A stretch of 64,000 bases of DNA from Rhypophila decipiens. Its lineage: Eukaryota > Ascomycota > Sordariomycetes > Sordariales > Naviculisporaceae. Position numbers and translations under genes: made by a program. The first letter of the stretch is position 1. Every line of letters begins with the position of its first letter. The stretch is taken from the NCBI GenBank assembly GCA_033297075.1, contig MU858093.1, forward strand, positions 1 through 64,000, written 5' to 3'. Positions 19,871 to 32,055 of this stretch are shown in pieces. The notes beneath the pieces are model-generated. The model was not told where the DNA came from. It worked only from the letters and a program-made list of their open reading frames with translations, and made no database searches.

Positions 19871-22438
19871 TGTGTACTTTGTTTTGGGGAATTTTGTGTG
19901 TTTGTCTTTTACGGAACACTAGATCGATGTCCAACCGAAAAGGGGTCTCTGCTCGAGACAAGCGCGCGCGCAAACAAATGACAAAGGAAAGATGGATGAT
20001 GAGGTGTTTGGTGTCGGTTATTCGCAATCAACGTGGGATATTCTCGTTCGCGGTTATTATGGAGTGTCCGAGGCGGTCGGCAGCTGCGCTTGACGGTGGG
20101 AAAGTTGTAATTTGGTGAAGCGAGTGGTTCAGCGGTGAAGGAGGGGAAATTTGGCCGGTTCAGGGATCAAAGTGACTGCTTGCCCGTGAGAGTTTATGTT
20201 GGTTGAGCGAGGGCGAGCCGGCCGTTGCGGCTGTGCCACTTGACCCACCTTCCCGTGTTTCTGGGCGGTTCTTTTCTAAAAACATGCGCAAGGGTCTTAA
20301 CATTATTGTTTGTGAGTCGGAGCCATTTGTGTTAGTGCATCATGGACCCTTGTTCGCGATCGAGATTGATGGTCCAGCGGGAGGCTCCGGCTGCGCTAGG
20401 GGCTGGCTGAGGCGTGGGCTCCCAACCAATCAAGTTTTTTCAGCTTGAACAGAAACCATTTTCGAGTCTTCGTCGTTCATCTTCACCTCGAAGTTTTTCA
20501 CCACGATGTGCCAATGAGGTTCTGGCTGCAGAAATTCTTTGATTCTAGTTGAAGCTCCCTGGCCTGATGCTGCCCATTCTACATATAATGTGGTTTGCGA
20601 GTGTGAGTGAGACCTACTCAAACCTACCCTACGTTTCTCGTGCACGATTGCCTCGTTGCATCTTGAGCTGAATGTTCCTGCCGACACGTACTTGCCGATT
20701 CTCAAGTACATCTCGTCTGGTATGTCTCAATATGCCTATGGTCCCGAATTTCACTTTACGTCGGTATGGCCGTGAGTGTTAGAGCCATGTCGCAACTTTT
20801 AGGTCAAATTCATCCAGCTCCGGGTCTGGAAATGTTCTAGATATCTCACAAAGTTTAGCCGCATGAGTTCGCATTCTTGTTAACGACCCTTTTCAATGAG
20901 CTGCCGGCCGATCATGGTCCTGTTCGGTGATGACTGATGCGATGCTACCCACAAACCATGCTTTCCAGGAACTCGGAAGAGGCGCCGAAAAGCCACAGTC
21001 CACTCGCATCCCCCACAGTGGCGCTAAGATCTAGAAGTCGATGAGCTCAAATCGCCGACTCGGAAATTGTCCTCTTCTTAATAAAATGATGGCGCTTAGT
21101 CGAGATGCCATTCAGAGCATCAAAAATAGACCACCACGTGGGGAGCGCCATTTTTTTAAAGTTGCACAATAGCGTTGTTGTGCAAACCATCTTTCAAGAT
21201 GAAAATGAGAGAAGAATCGGGATGATCTTGTGGTCGAGGCCTGGTGCAGATGTGGGGAAGGCTAAATGGGACCTGAAACAAGACATGGGTCGGCTGCCCG
21301 TGACCGCCAGCAACTGCCAGCCAATCGACACGGTCGACACGGTCGGTCCTGACGATGCCTTTGTTCCCGTTGCATCTCAACCCTTGACTGATTTCGTCTG
21401 CACTTCTGGGACGTCTTGGACTGATCCATTGGCTCACAGCGATCCCCAGGTTGTCGTTATGCGCGAAAAGCTCAAGATAGCTACTGGTCAACTCCCAGAA
21501 CATACCGAGTATGGCTACAGTGCTACCGGAAAACCACGCGAGGATTAGTCCTCACGGCCGATCATTGTCTCCCCCACGATCCCTTTCTCCTCATGGCGTC
21601 TGTTAGCCGACAGCATCCTCCCCTGCATCGGGTAGGGCAAGCCCAAGTCGGGCTTCTCTGGTTGGAGACCGGCTCAAGTCCATGATACCGTCCCCTCTTA
21701 TTCGATGAAACACATCTGTCTGCTCCCCCTCAATATCTCGTCCGGCGTGGCATGGCTTCGAGCGCCTAGAGCTTCATTGGTCGGAAGGGCATGGAAACCG
21801 GTTTGCTCAATGCGAAACAAGCGCGATGACTGTCTCTGGACGTTGTGAACCACTTCTTTCTTCGCCTGCCCCTGCTACCAGCAAGTACCCAACTGCCGGT
21901 GGATCCCGCCTCGTCCTCTCATGTCACTCGCCCGGTTTTCGTTGATCGAGTGTACTGTTCGTGTTGTTTTTGTGGGGATAAAGGACCTGTTCCTGTTATT
22001 TTCGTCCCATGATTTAAGGGACCCGGTTGCCACTCACGCCTATAACCACTTCTTTCATCAGGTTGGTGACTCTATTGTGCTTGGGAACAATGAGAGTGGG
22101 CTCCTAGTAATTGTCCATCTTTGCTTCTAATATCTATTGTCTACCTTTCTGTTTCTCCCCCTTCTTCTCCTTGCCTTCTTGAAACCTCTAATATTTTCTC
22201 CCTCTTTCAACTTTTCCTTTCCTTCTGTCATAAACCTCGATACATCTGCTAGTCAGATTTGAAACAAACTTCAATATACCATCGCCTGCTGGCAGCTTCT
22301 CTTTCTTGTCTATCTCATTCTACAGTCCCTGCTATTTATTTATACAGTACTTTCGCTGTAAGTTCTCTCGCCTCGACTCAGCCCACGATTTATTTCAGAA
22401 GCTAACCTTTTCGAGCAGATCAACACTGCTTTCTATAC
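19871..22438. other. 2.6-kb divergent spacer
   Basis: Contains the SERF promoter (left) and a long CT-rich leader of the membrane-protein gene (about 22130-22350). A frame of 147 codons at 21105-21548 has no recognised domain and its antisense strand is open as well, so it is not annotated. Nothing else seen. Confidence 0.45.
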
Positions 22439-23293
22439 ATGGTCAAAATGTTCAAGCTCGGCGAGAACTCCAAGGTCAGGGGCTCCGGCCACCTGCTGCT
22501 CAATGCCTTCCGCGCTTTCAACATCATCGGCCTCGGACTCGTTATGGTGGCATGCTGGGCTATGATTGTCCTCTCCGGGCTCAGCGGGAACTTCTTCTTC
22601 TTCGACGCGATATCACACTTCTTCATCTTCGCCATCGCCGTCTTTTTGGTCATCTCGGAGCTGGGTCTCTTCAAGCCTTATTTCAGAAGAAACTGGCCTG
22701 TGCTGGGCCCCGACCACTCACTCGCATGGCTGGGTGCTGCCATGTTTCTCATCGGTTGCTCCATTCTGGGTGACCTGGTCAAGCCCGCCTACAGCCTCAA
22801 CACGCTGGGACTTGCCATGTGGCGACTGGTTCTCTCGGCTGGCATTCTTTCCACCACCTTTGGCGTCTTCAACATTGTTTCGTCGGCCATCTTCCGCGGA
22901 GAGGGCCTCACTGCCCGTGCCATCCGCAGCGATGGCAACATGGCAAAGCCAATCCAAAAGGATGTCTACGACGGCTTCTCCAGCTACTCGGGCCGCGACG
23001 ACTACTCGCACCGAAGCAACACCGTGGCCCAGCAACAAGAAGACGAGCCCTCGAGATTCAAGCGTTTCACCCGCCTGGTCGACCCCAAGAACTTTCGCAA
23101 GTCCAAGCCCGTCATCAGCAAGCCCTTCAACCCGGTCCTCTCTCAGCACGGCGATATCGAGCGCGGCGAGCCTGACAACTTTCCCGACCGCGGCAGCCCC
23201 ATCAACCCTCAGATCCAACGACCGCCCACTGCCCTTCATCCGGCTTATACTGGTGGCTCTCGATACAGCGAGGCGCACATGGACCGCTTCTAA
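22439..23293 (+). CDS. Four-helix membrane protein, DUF7598-like, function unknown
   Basis: A single exon of 284 codons. Two starts are possible: ATG at 22439 or, in better context (TCAAAATG), at 22448, which would drop three residues. Four hydrophobic segments are seen: NIIGLGLVMVACWAMIVLSG, FFIFAIAVFLVISELGLF, LAWLGAAMFLIGCSILGDL and LVLSAGILSTTFGVFNIVSS. They are followed by a ~115-residue soluble tail with Arg, Ser and Pro-rich stretches, typical of the fungal group often labelled DUF7598. The loop GLFKPYFRRNWPVLGPDHSLAWLG between the second and third helices is the most conserved-looking part. No catalytic motif is visible, and the location (plasma membrane or ER) is a guess. It sits alone behind a long CT-rich leader. 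Confidence 0.75.
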   Translation: MVKMFKLGENSKVRGSGHLLLNAFRAFNIIGLGLVMVACWAMIVLSGLSGNFFFFDAISHFFIFAIAVFLVISELGLFKPYFRRNWPVLGPDHSLAWLGAAMFLIGCSILGDLVKPAYSLNTLGLAMWRLVLSAGILSTTFGVFNIVSSAIFRGEGLTARAIRSDGNMAKPIQKDVYDGFSSYSGRDDYSHRSNTVAQQQEDEPSRFKRFTRLVDPKNFRKSKPVISKPFNPVLSQHGDIERGEPDNFPDRGSPINPQIQRPPTALHPAYTGGSRYSEAHMDRF

Positions 23294-23765
23294 GAAGCCG
23301 GCTTGGATAGAAACAAAAACAAATATCGACACATGGACTTTCCCTCTTTTCCTCTGCATTTTCAGGACGGGCGGTTAAAGGCTATGGCACATGGTTGCGG
23401 CGTTTCATTTTGGGCAAGGAGTTCTGGCGTTGACACAGACATCGATGCGATACACTCGCGTGTGTCATGGGGTGTCTTTTTTTCATTTGTCATTATCTGC
23501 TTTATTGATGGCAGGACATTGTCTTGCATGGGCAGTCAACACACACCAAACGTTGATACCAATTCCCTAGAATACAGTACAGTACAGTACCTAATACATA
23601 CAAACATCGTTTACAAAGTCTAACGAACCTACGGGTAACCTTGAAGTAAATACTATCTGCTAAAAGTGATTTTAGTGACCTGCTCCCTTTGTCCCAACGC
23701 CCTTAACACATTTCTCTCTTCCTATTTTATCCAGAACAAAAACACAAAAACCATATATATAATAT

Positions 23766-24181
23766 TTAGTTTGTCAGGTTGTACAGTACAGCGGTGAGAA
23801 GCATCAATCGGCATCGGGCATTGCGCGGCTGGTCGCATTCTCCAACCAGATCTGTGATCCACTGGGCCAGCTCCCGCAAAAGCTCCACCGGTCCGGCCCG
23901 TGCACCGCTAGCGCCAGCGCTGTCCTGATCTTTGTTCTTAACCTTCCTCTGCTCACAAAACAACTTCGCTTTTTTGAACCTCAACTGTAAATCTGTAACC
24001 ACGCAACCAGGAGTGCCCAAAGTCGCTGAGGAATCAAGCCGGAATCACAGCGACAATCGACCACCATCGCAAAATTGACGCCAAACTTGAAAGCGACCCA
24101 GCGGCATACGACTTTCGCACTCTTCTTCCAACACCAGGCATCATCATCACGATCACGAGCCAAGCCGTCGCAACTCTCCAT
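23766..24181 (-). CDS. Candidate short two-exon gene, unknown
   Basis: A possible small gene divergent from PCF11. Exon 1 (24181-24110) encodes MESCDGLARDRDDDAWCW... and ends at a GTATGC donor; exon 2 (23984-23766) starts after TTTACAG with LRFKKAKLFCEQRK and ends NLTN. Spliced, it would make 96 residues with a basic helix and an amphipathic helix (ELLRELAQWITDLV). The splice signals and frame agree, but the branch site is weak and no family is recognised. It could be chance coding potential in the PCF11 promoter region. Confidence 0.25.
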
Positions 24182-24595
24182 CTCAGTCTTTTCTGTTTGT
24201 TGCGCTCATCGCCAAGTCAACTGGTTTTCGGTCGACCCGTGATAGATATAGGATTAATATTGATGGTGTGCGCGGCGTGAATTGAATACACAATTGAAGG
24301 GGAAAAGGGGGTTCTCCGAGTTTGAGCAGCGCACGCATGGGATTGCAGGTTAATCTCTTCTTTTGTTTCTCGTCGAGTCATCGGTGGGGGATTAAAAAAA
24401 GCAACAGACGGCTTCACGTTGGCCAGGGTCGCGGCTGCCGTTCCTGTTTTACGCAGTTCGGGACCTTGGGTACCTTAGATTCCTTCTTTCCCAGCTTCGT
24501 GCTTCAGCCATTCAAGTTTGCTGCTAGTCTTGGGCCTCCGACCTGGATTGACCTTTGCTCTTGAACCATTTGCCCCTTTGACATCGCATCTAAAC
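24182..24595. promoter_or_regulatory. PCF11 upstream region
   Basis: TC-rich stretches (24355-24375 and 24480-24500) precede the PCF11 ATG at 24596. No TATA box is clear. Confidence 0.4.
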
Positions 24596-27283
24596 ATGGC
24601 CGACGAAGTGGCAGAGGACTACCGACAGGCGTTGGAGGACCTTAGTATTAATTCGCGGCTAGAGATTTCCACCTTGACAAACATTGCGCGTGAGAACGCC
24701 GACTTTGGACACGCCATCGCCGACGTGCTTGAAAAACACATTAAAAAGGTATGTGACCCAGGACCCGTCGCCCACGAATTCGTGATTCTGGGGTGGTGAG
24801 ACCGAGATGGAGATTTACTTGAGAAAAAAGTGCCCCCTTGGACTCTAATACAAGATCATGAGCTAACGGTTACTCTTCAACAGGTACCTGCACAGCGGAC
24901 ATTGCCAGCTCTCTATGTTCTGGACTCAATAGTCAAAAATGTGCCCACACCCTACGCCCTCTACTTCGGCCCCAGGCTGTACTCCATCTTCATGGGAGCC
25001 TACACCAAAGTGGACAACCCGACCCGGAAGAAGATGGACGAGATGCTCAGGACCTGGAAAGAGCCCGTCCCTGGCTCCATCTCCACGAAGCCCGTCTTCC
25101 CTCCAGAGATTGTGCGGAATATCGAAAACGCCCTGATCGGAGCCAGAACTGCCGCCCTGCAAGCCCAGCAGAACAGCTTCCTGGGACAGCAACAGTTGCG
25201 TCGTCGGGGACCGCCGCCGGGTGCTGTGCCCAACCGAGACACGCCGACACCTCCCAACATGAGGTCCCCTTATCCGGGACCCAACGGCCAAGGACCACCT
25301 CCTACTGACCCTAGCAGGAATCAGCCGTATCCGATGCGGCCCTTGAGTGTAAGTCTTCTTGTCAAGACCTCTGACATGCCCACGACTAACATGTACATGT
25401 ATCAGGCAACCGGTCGTCCAGTGACACATACACCGCCTACTGGCCCCCCTTACCATCAGAGGGACATCTATGGCGCTCCTCGGGCGCCAGAAGTAAACTT
25501 AGAAAGGCTGAGAGATGATATCCAGCAGCTCATTGTGGCACAGACGGCAGAGTTTGCACGGGACCCACATGATGCTAGTAAACAGACAAGACTGCGGGCA
25601 TTTCTGGAGCTGCAGACTGTAATCCAGAGACCTGACGTGACTCGGGAACAGTTGATGCTTGTTAGAGACCAAGTTGCTGCTGAACTTGCCGTAAAACACA
25701 ACATGCGCCATGGGGTACACCACCCGCCGCCGCCCTTGGTAAACCAGTATCCTCCTGCTGCTGTCCCGTATGCTGCACCATTAGTTATGCTGCCTCAGCA
25801 GCAGCAGCAGCAGACTCGTACACCTGTGCCCCAAGTACCAGTTGCACCTCCTCCGGCTGTCTCGCTTGACAGCATACTTGGTCAAGGGGCGTTGGCTACG
25901 CTGCTGGGCGGGTTACGGAACCAGGCAGGCAGTGTGCCTCCGTCTGCATCGGCCACCCCCCAGCCGGTCCCTCTGCCTCTGGCGGTACCACCTGCTGCTG
26001 CTGCTCCTGTACGGTCAACACCTCCCGTACCGGCGGCGCAGCCTCCAAAAGACCCCAACGCTCTTCTCGCCATGCTGAGACAATCTGGCATATTATCAGC
26101 GGCAAACACGCCTACACCACCACCACCACCACCACCACCACCACCACCACCAGGAGCGGTCCCTACACCACCACAGCCTATCCCAGCTGTTCTTACGCCA
26201 GTCCCGGCACCGACACCAGTCATCCCTCCACCTGCCCCGGCAAGCAGCAGCGGCGGCGGTATATCCCTAGCAAGCCTCGGACTAGGCGGGCTATCAAGTC
26301 TCCTCCCACAATTACAACAAAGATCACAGGCGGTACCCCCCCCGTTCAACGACCAATCAATCTACCTAAAGCGGTACATGCCTCACCTCCTCCCGCGGCT
26401 CCACGAAGAACTAGGCTCCCACTGCACCCAATGCGGCCGCCGCTTTCGAAACGACGATGCCGGACGACGACTCAAAGCCGCCCATATGGACTGGCACTTT
26501 CGGGTCCACCAGCGGATTGCTGATGCCGAGAAGAGAGGCCAGCACAAGAGCTGGTATGTCGGGGAGATGGACTGGATCCGGGGGAGAGAAGCAGTCGATG
26601 TGGATTATATCGCTCCTGGCGGCGGCGGCGGGATCAACTCGTCGTCTTCTGGCGGCGGCGGCGGGAAGGGGAGTGGAGAGGAGGGGAGCACGAGTAGCGG
26701 GGACGGGGAGGAGAGTGAGAGTGACAGCGGGAGTGACAATGATATTGGCGGTGCTTTGCGAAGAAGGAATGCGGCTAAGGCTAAGAAGACTGCTGCTGCT
26801 GTGACAAAGGGGAAGAATAAGAAAAAGGGAAAAAAGGGCGAGTATTTTCCTGTTCCTGATGGGGCGGAACGGGTTACGCTGAGTATATGCCCTATTTGCC
26901 AGGAGAGCTTTGAGATGAAGTGGCTTGATGAGGAGTGGGTTTGGATGGACGCTGTCAAGGTTGGGGATCGGGTTTATCATGCTAGTTGTCATCGGGAGGC
27001 GGCTTCTTCGGGAGGAGGAGGAGGAGCAGCAGGGGCTAATAATGGGAAGAGGAGTACGCCTGAGAGAGCAGCCTCGGGCTCGAGCGGCTCGGCGGTGTTG
27101 GGGAAGAGGAAGGCTGAGGTATGTTCTTTCTTGTTTCTTTTTTCTCCTGTTACTACTACTACCAAAGGAAGCAAAAAACTGCGTGTCACTTGGTTAGATT
27201 TATGCTGACGTTTCTTGGTAACATAACAGGACGACCTTTCGCCGGTTAACAAGGGCAAGATTAAGCTCGAGACGGGATATTGA
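24596..27283 (+). CDS. pcf11: PCF11, pre-mRNA cleavage factor subunit with CTD-interacting domain
   Basis: Exons 24596-24748, 24884-25348, 25406-27118 and 27230-27283 give 794 residues. Residues 1-135 form the CTD-interacting domain: ALEDLSINSRLEISTLTNIA, HIKKVPAQRTLPALYVLDSI and GPRLYSIFMGAYTKVD; it binds the phosphorylated tail of RNA polymerase II. The middle is Pro/Gln rich with a poly-Pro run from a CCA repeat (26114-26152). Two zinc fingers flank the C-terminal third: CTQCGRRF...HMDWHFRVH (about 545) and CPICQESFEMKW...YHASCH (about 700), as in Pcf11, where they contact the CPF/CF IA partners. It acts in the nucleus in 3'-end cleavage and termination. The second intron (57 bp) is in frame without a stop, so retention would add 19 residues. 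The start agrees with the usual N-terminus of the family. Confidence 0.92.
26114..26152. repeat. (CCA)n repeat encoding poly-proline
   Basis: Thirteen CCA-type units in PCF11 exon 3 give an uninterrupted proline run. Confidence 0.85.
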
Positions 27284-28032
27284 CCAGTATCTATCATATT
27301 TTGGGGGTCTTCTTGGGAGGATAAAAAGGCCGTCACCAAAAGAACGAAGTTTGGTGAAAGATTGGTTGCATGGAGGCCAGGTCATGGGTGTGCGTTGTCA
27401 CGATCTAGCATTTACACATTCACAATGAAGAGTTACGTTATTACTTTTCCCCTTGTTATGTGACTTTTTGTTCCTTGTGATGGCAAAATGGTGAAATGTG
27501 AATTTGTTGTCTTCTACCGTCCAGAACAAAGAATCAGGGGCGCGTTATTATGGAAGTTCGTACCCCGTAGGCGGACGGCCGTTACCATGGTTACTGTAAA
27601 CAATTAGGATGTTTCTTGCCTTGACTGACCATTGCTCCCGATTTAATTGACAATAATGAAAAAGGAATTTTCATGCCAATGACTTTTTGAATGATATAAA
27701 GGCAACCCAATACCTCACATGCTGTGCATGTATTCTTCGTATTGAGGTCCTGTACAGATACACGACGTTGGACGCAGACCGAACGACGCCAAGACCTGAA
27801 ATGGCCCACATGCAGCCCGTTCCAAGCTCACCCCTGCATCAATTTTCAGCGCTGCGGGAAGCCCAAAGCTCTTGCTCTGCCAACTGCAAAAAAAGCGACA
27901 CGAGAAAACAAACGACCAAAAAGCGACATCCAGCCCACCACTGCGCCGAACGCGTTATAAAACGCGCCTGATTCTCATCTTGAAATCGCAACCCAACGAA
28001 TAATCGAATCGTCCGACATTGCGATCGCAAAG
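27284..28032. other. Spacer: PCF11 3' end and NIC96 promoter
   Basis: Both neighbours point right. No gene is recognised; the frames at 27687-27971 overlap one another. The leader just before 28033 has AATCGAATCG stretches and a CAAAGATG start context. Confidence 0.45.
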
Positions 28033-31000
28033 ATGTCCTTATTCGGCGCGCCAGCGCAGACCTCAGGCGGTCTGTTTGGCAACCCCCAACAGCAACAGCA
28101 GCCGCAACAGCAGCAACAAGCCAACACGGCACCACAGGGTGTACAGGGTCTATGGGGCACCTTCAAGCCGTCGCCCCTCGGAGGCAGTGTCATGACTCCT
28201 TCGAATACTTCCACCCAGACCGGAACCGGAACGAGTAATACACAAGCTTCCACGGGGGGCTTGTTTGCAGCCACGGCGACACCAAACGCCCCGACCGGCG
28301 GTCCTTTTGGTAACCAGACCACCGGGCTTTTTGACGCCAGCACTCGGAATGCCGGCACCCAGTCCACGGCGCAACAGCAACAGGGCACATCGCAATCGAC
28401 AGCCTCGTATGGCGCCTACTTCGACAGTCTGCTGGAGAAAAACAAGAAACAAGCAGAGGGGGAAACGGCTCTGGGAGACCTGCCCAGCCTGCAGTTGGGA
28501 CTGGGAGACTTGCGCCAGAAACTGAGGAAGCTCGGACCGACCACGGGAAAGGACCGCCCCGTAGATGGCAGAGCCCATTACTTTCTCGCAGCTTCAGGTG
28601 TCGACCCAGGCGCGGCCGTCAAGGATCTCGGCTCGTTTGGCCTACAAGCACGGGCTGAGCGTCCCCAGGGTACATCTTACAACGAGGTGGACGTGGAAAC
28701 CTACCTGTCGAACCTACAGACCAAGACAACCTTGAGCATGATCTCCGACGGGCTCGAGCGGTCCGTCCGGGACTTTGACCGCTTCTTGGAGGACAATGTC
28801 ACAATGGAATGGGAAGCCCAACGCCAACGCATCTATCAGCACTTTGGCATCAAGCCCAGAGAAGAAGCCGAACGCGGAGCTACCCCCGGCCGTGATTCAC
28901 AGGGAGGATTCGGACGCTCCAGGCGCAAGGCCAGCCAGGCGCAACAACCACAGAAATCTACCCAGAGGGCTAGCATTCTCGGGAGATCAGCCATGCAGCG
29001 ATCGGTCCTCGGCACTCCTAGCAGAATCGGATCGCACGCGCCCGAGTTTTCCGACGTCGAGACAGCCAAGGACGGGGCTGGTGCTGCGAGCAACATGACT
29101 GCCATGGAAGACAGGTTCTTGCGAGACAAGCAGGGCAAGTTGGCAGACATCGTGCATGCGTTCAACGATGCCCGTCAGCAAGGACAGCGCGTGTACATCT
29201 TTCATGATCTGGCCAAGCTCGAGAGCACCGGAGGCAACAGGCATACTCCCTACATCCTCGAGGCATACAAGGCCATGATGGAGATTGTAGGGGAGTTCCC
29301 AGACGAGAACCCGGCGCCCAAAGAGCGGCAATTTGCTGCCGCGTACGCAGACCCGAATCCCCAGTCCGCGGAGAGCGTTTCTGTTCGAACAAGAATCCTC
29401 AAGGGTGCCAACCAATTCCTCGAGAAGCAGTTCTACAAAGAGGTCAACGAGCAGATCGCCAAGTATCCCCAGGACGCCAATCTCGGCGGTCAGCCCGACG
29501 TGGTGAGCAAGATCAAGGCTTATATCCGTCTCCGTCAGGCGCGGAAGACGCTTCAACAAGACGGTGTCGAACTCCAACAGCTGCCCAACGGGGATTACAT
29601 CTGGGCGGTGGTGTTTTATCTCCTCCGCGGCGGGTTTGTCACCGAGGCAGCGCAGTACGTCAACAGCAACGAGAACCACTTCCGCAGCATCGACCGCACG
29701 TTTTCTGGCTACATCAACAGCTACGCCTCGAGCGAAGAACGACGTCTTCGCCGCCAGATGCAGGACCGCTGCATGAACGAGTACATCCAGCGCTTGCGAA
29801 ACGCACCCGAGGGGTCTGTTGATCCCTACCGTGTGGCGTGCTACAAGATCATTGGCCGTTGCGACGTGACCAACCGCAGCCTGGATAACATCCAGACCGA
29901 CGTCACGGACTGGATCTGGCTGCAGTTCAACCTCGCGAGGGAAGGCGATCGCTCGAGAGAGCTAGCAGCCGAATCGTACGGTCTTGCCGAACTCCAATCT
30001 AGCATCCGCGAGATCGGCCTCAAGCACTTTCCCAAAACCCCCGCAGAAGACAAGAACAGCGCTTTTGGCATGTATTTCTACCTCCAAGTCCTGTCGGGCA
30101 TGTTTGAGCAGGCCATTGCCTACCTCTACCCATTCAGCTACGTCGACGCGGTGCACTTCTCCATCGCACTGACGTATTACGGTCTCCTCCGCCCGGCGGA
30201 TGCTACTTCCTCCGGCGGCAACGAGCTGCTCTCTCTCGACACCCGCGGCAGACACCAAATCAACTTTGGCCGCATGCTAGGCTATTACACGCGCGACTTC
30301 CGCGCGGCCAACGCATCCGCGGCGGTGGACTATCTCGTGCTCATCTGCCTCAACGCAACGGATTCCCCGCAGCAGGCGTCTCTCTGCCACGAAGCGCTGA
30401 GGGAACTCGTCCTCGAGACGAGGGAGTTCAGCAAGCTGATTGGGGATATCAAGCCCGACGGGACGCGCATCAAGGGGACTATTGAAGCGCGCGGCTCGCT
30501 CATCGCTCTGGGCCAGGAAGCTGATTTTATACGGGCCATTACCCTCCAAGCTGCCACGTTCGCAGACGACAATGGACGAACTACCGACGCTGTGCTGTTG
30601 TACCATCTGGCGGGTGACTACGATACTGTCGTGAGCATCGTCAGTCGGGCCCTCAGCGAGGCGATTTCCTTGGAGATAGGCGAGGACCCGCTCAAGCTTA
30701 TCCCGGTCAGGCCGAGGGTTGAGGGACGAGAGGCGGAGCAGGTTCAGCCGGGAAGTTCATTGAGTCTAGCGGCGATTGATGATCCTGTTGAGCTGGCCAA
30801 GACGATGATGACCATGTACGAGCGGGATCGTATGTTTTGGCGCAAGATCAGGGAGCCGAACCGGATCGCGTGCTCTGTCTTGTTGCAGATGAGTGACATC
30901 AAGAGGCTTGTTGAGGAGGGGAAGTGGCCTGAGTGTTTGGACGTGAGTTTCTTTCTTCTTTTTTTTTCAGATTCGAAATCAATTCTACGCATTATACTAA

Positions 31001-31331
31001 CTAAAAATAGAGAATCAAAAACTTAGAAATCTTACCCCTCGAAGCACGAGGCGACCCCACAACAATAAGACAATACGCAGCCAGATTCGCGAGCCTGTCC
31101 CAGCCCGTGGCCATCAACGTGCCGAACCTGCTCATGTGGACGCTCATCTGCTGCACCAAGCAGCGCGAGAGACTGACGGGCGGGAACTTCCTCGGCGACG
31201 CGACAGCTGCGCGCGGCATGATTGACGACATGAAGACTATCAGTGTTGATCTGACCACGTATACTTCTCAGCTGAGGTATCGGCTGCCGCCTAGTTTGCA
31301 TGAGGCGCTTGCGAGGGCGAGCGCTGACTAG
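28033..31331 (+). CDS. nic96: NIC96, structural nucleoporin
   Basis: Exons 28033-30942 and 31011-31331 (68-bp intron, GTGAGT...ACTAAC...ATAG) give 1076 residues. The N-terminus has GLFG-like motifs (SLFGAP, GGLFGN) and a Gln-rich, Gly/Thr-rich low-complexity stretch, followed by a short helix that in relatives binds the Nsp1 complex (SYGAYFDSLLEKNKKQ). The rest is the alpha-solenoid Nic96/Nup93 domain: DIVHAFNDARQQGQRVYIFHDL, YIWAVVFYLLRGGFVTEAAQYV, WIWLQFNLAREGD, YFYLQVLSGMFEQAIAYLYPF, and the second exon's PVAINVPNLLMWTLICCTKQ. It is a linker of the inner ring of the nuclear pore. The length matches filamentous fungi (longer than yeast). The protein from the second exon is needed to complete the C-terminal helices. 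Confidence 0.95.
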
Positions 31332-32055
31332 ACTAGTCTAGCTAGCTCATCTTTTTCGTTTTGGTGCGGTTGCTGGGATTGGGGGCTGATTGAGGACTGA
31401 GTGAGTGAGTATTATGGATCAGGTGGCAGCAGAAGCAGCAGCAGGTATTTGTTATGTATCCTACCCTACTACCCTATTGTGCTACCTAGGTACCTACCTA
31501 ATAGGTATGTTATGTACGTACGGGTTAGGGCTAGATATCTCTTGAATGGAGTTAATCGGTCATGGAAGTTGAAGGCAGAGAAAAGGAAAAATATGGAGGT
31601 GAGATGAGATGAGAAACAGAGAGTAGAATCAAGAGGATAGAGTAATATCGTGGTGTTTATGTTAGTTTAGGCAGGCAGGCGTGATAGGTATTGGGGCCGT
31701 GGACAGAAACTAGGTAACCCGTACATCAAGGCTAATAAGGGAAGAAAGGGACTACTGACAATTCGTTTAAAAACCAGAAACCACTGTGTGTTATATGTAG
31801 GACATGCAATGGGTGAATCAACAAGATTCTCAAGTAAAAGAATCATGCTCCAGTTCAAGATCTTGTTTGCAATGCCAAAGCTAACCAACATCCGCTGGCT
31901 CTACTAATAAATACTGTATATACAAAAAAACACCCCCCTTTCCCTCGCCCTTCTGCCAAGCTAATCGTAAACAAACCTTCCCCTTTCCACCAGAATAAAC
32001 AAACAGCCACCCACCCTCTTCCCACCCCAAAATTTACACCCAAAATAAAACAAAC
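31332..32055. terminator. Shared 3' region of NIC96 and DPL1
   Basis: Convergent gene ends. Contains CAG-type repeats (31422-31444) and an ACCT-type run (31482-31507). No gene seen. Confidence 0.45.

Noticed and set aside
19576..19981. Plus-strand frames over the SERF gene
   Set aside because: They lie over the SERF introns and leader and have no motif.
21105..21548. 147-codon open frame on the plus strand
   Set aside because: No domain is recognised, the antisense strand is also open for 115 codons, and the stretch lies in a long spacer with a CT-rich leader further on.
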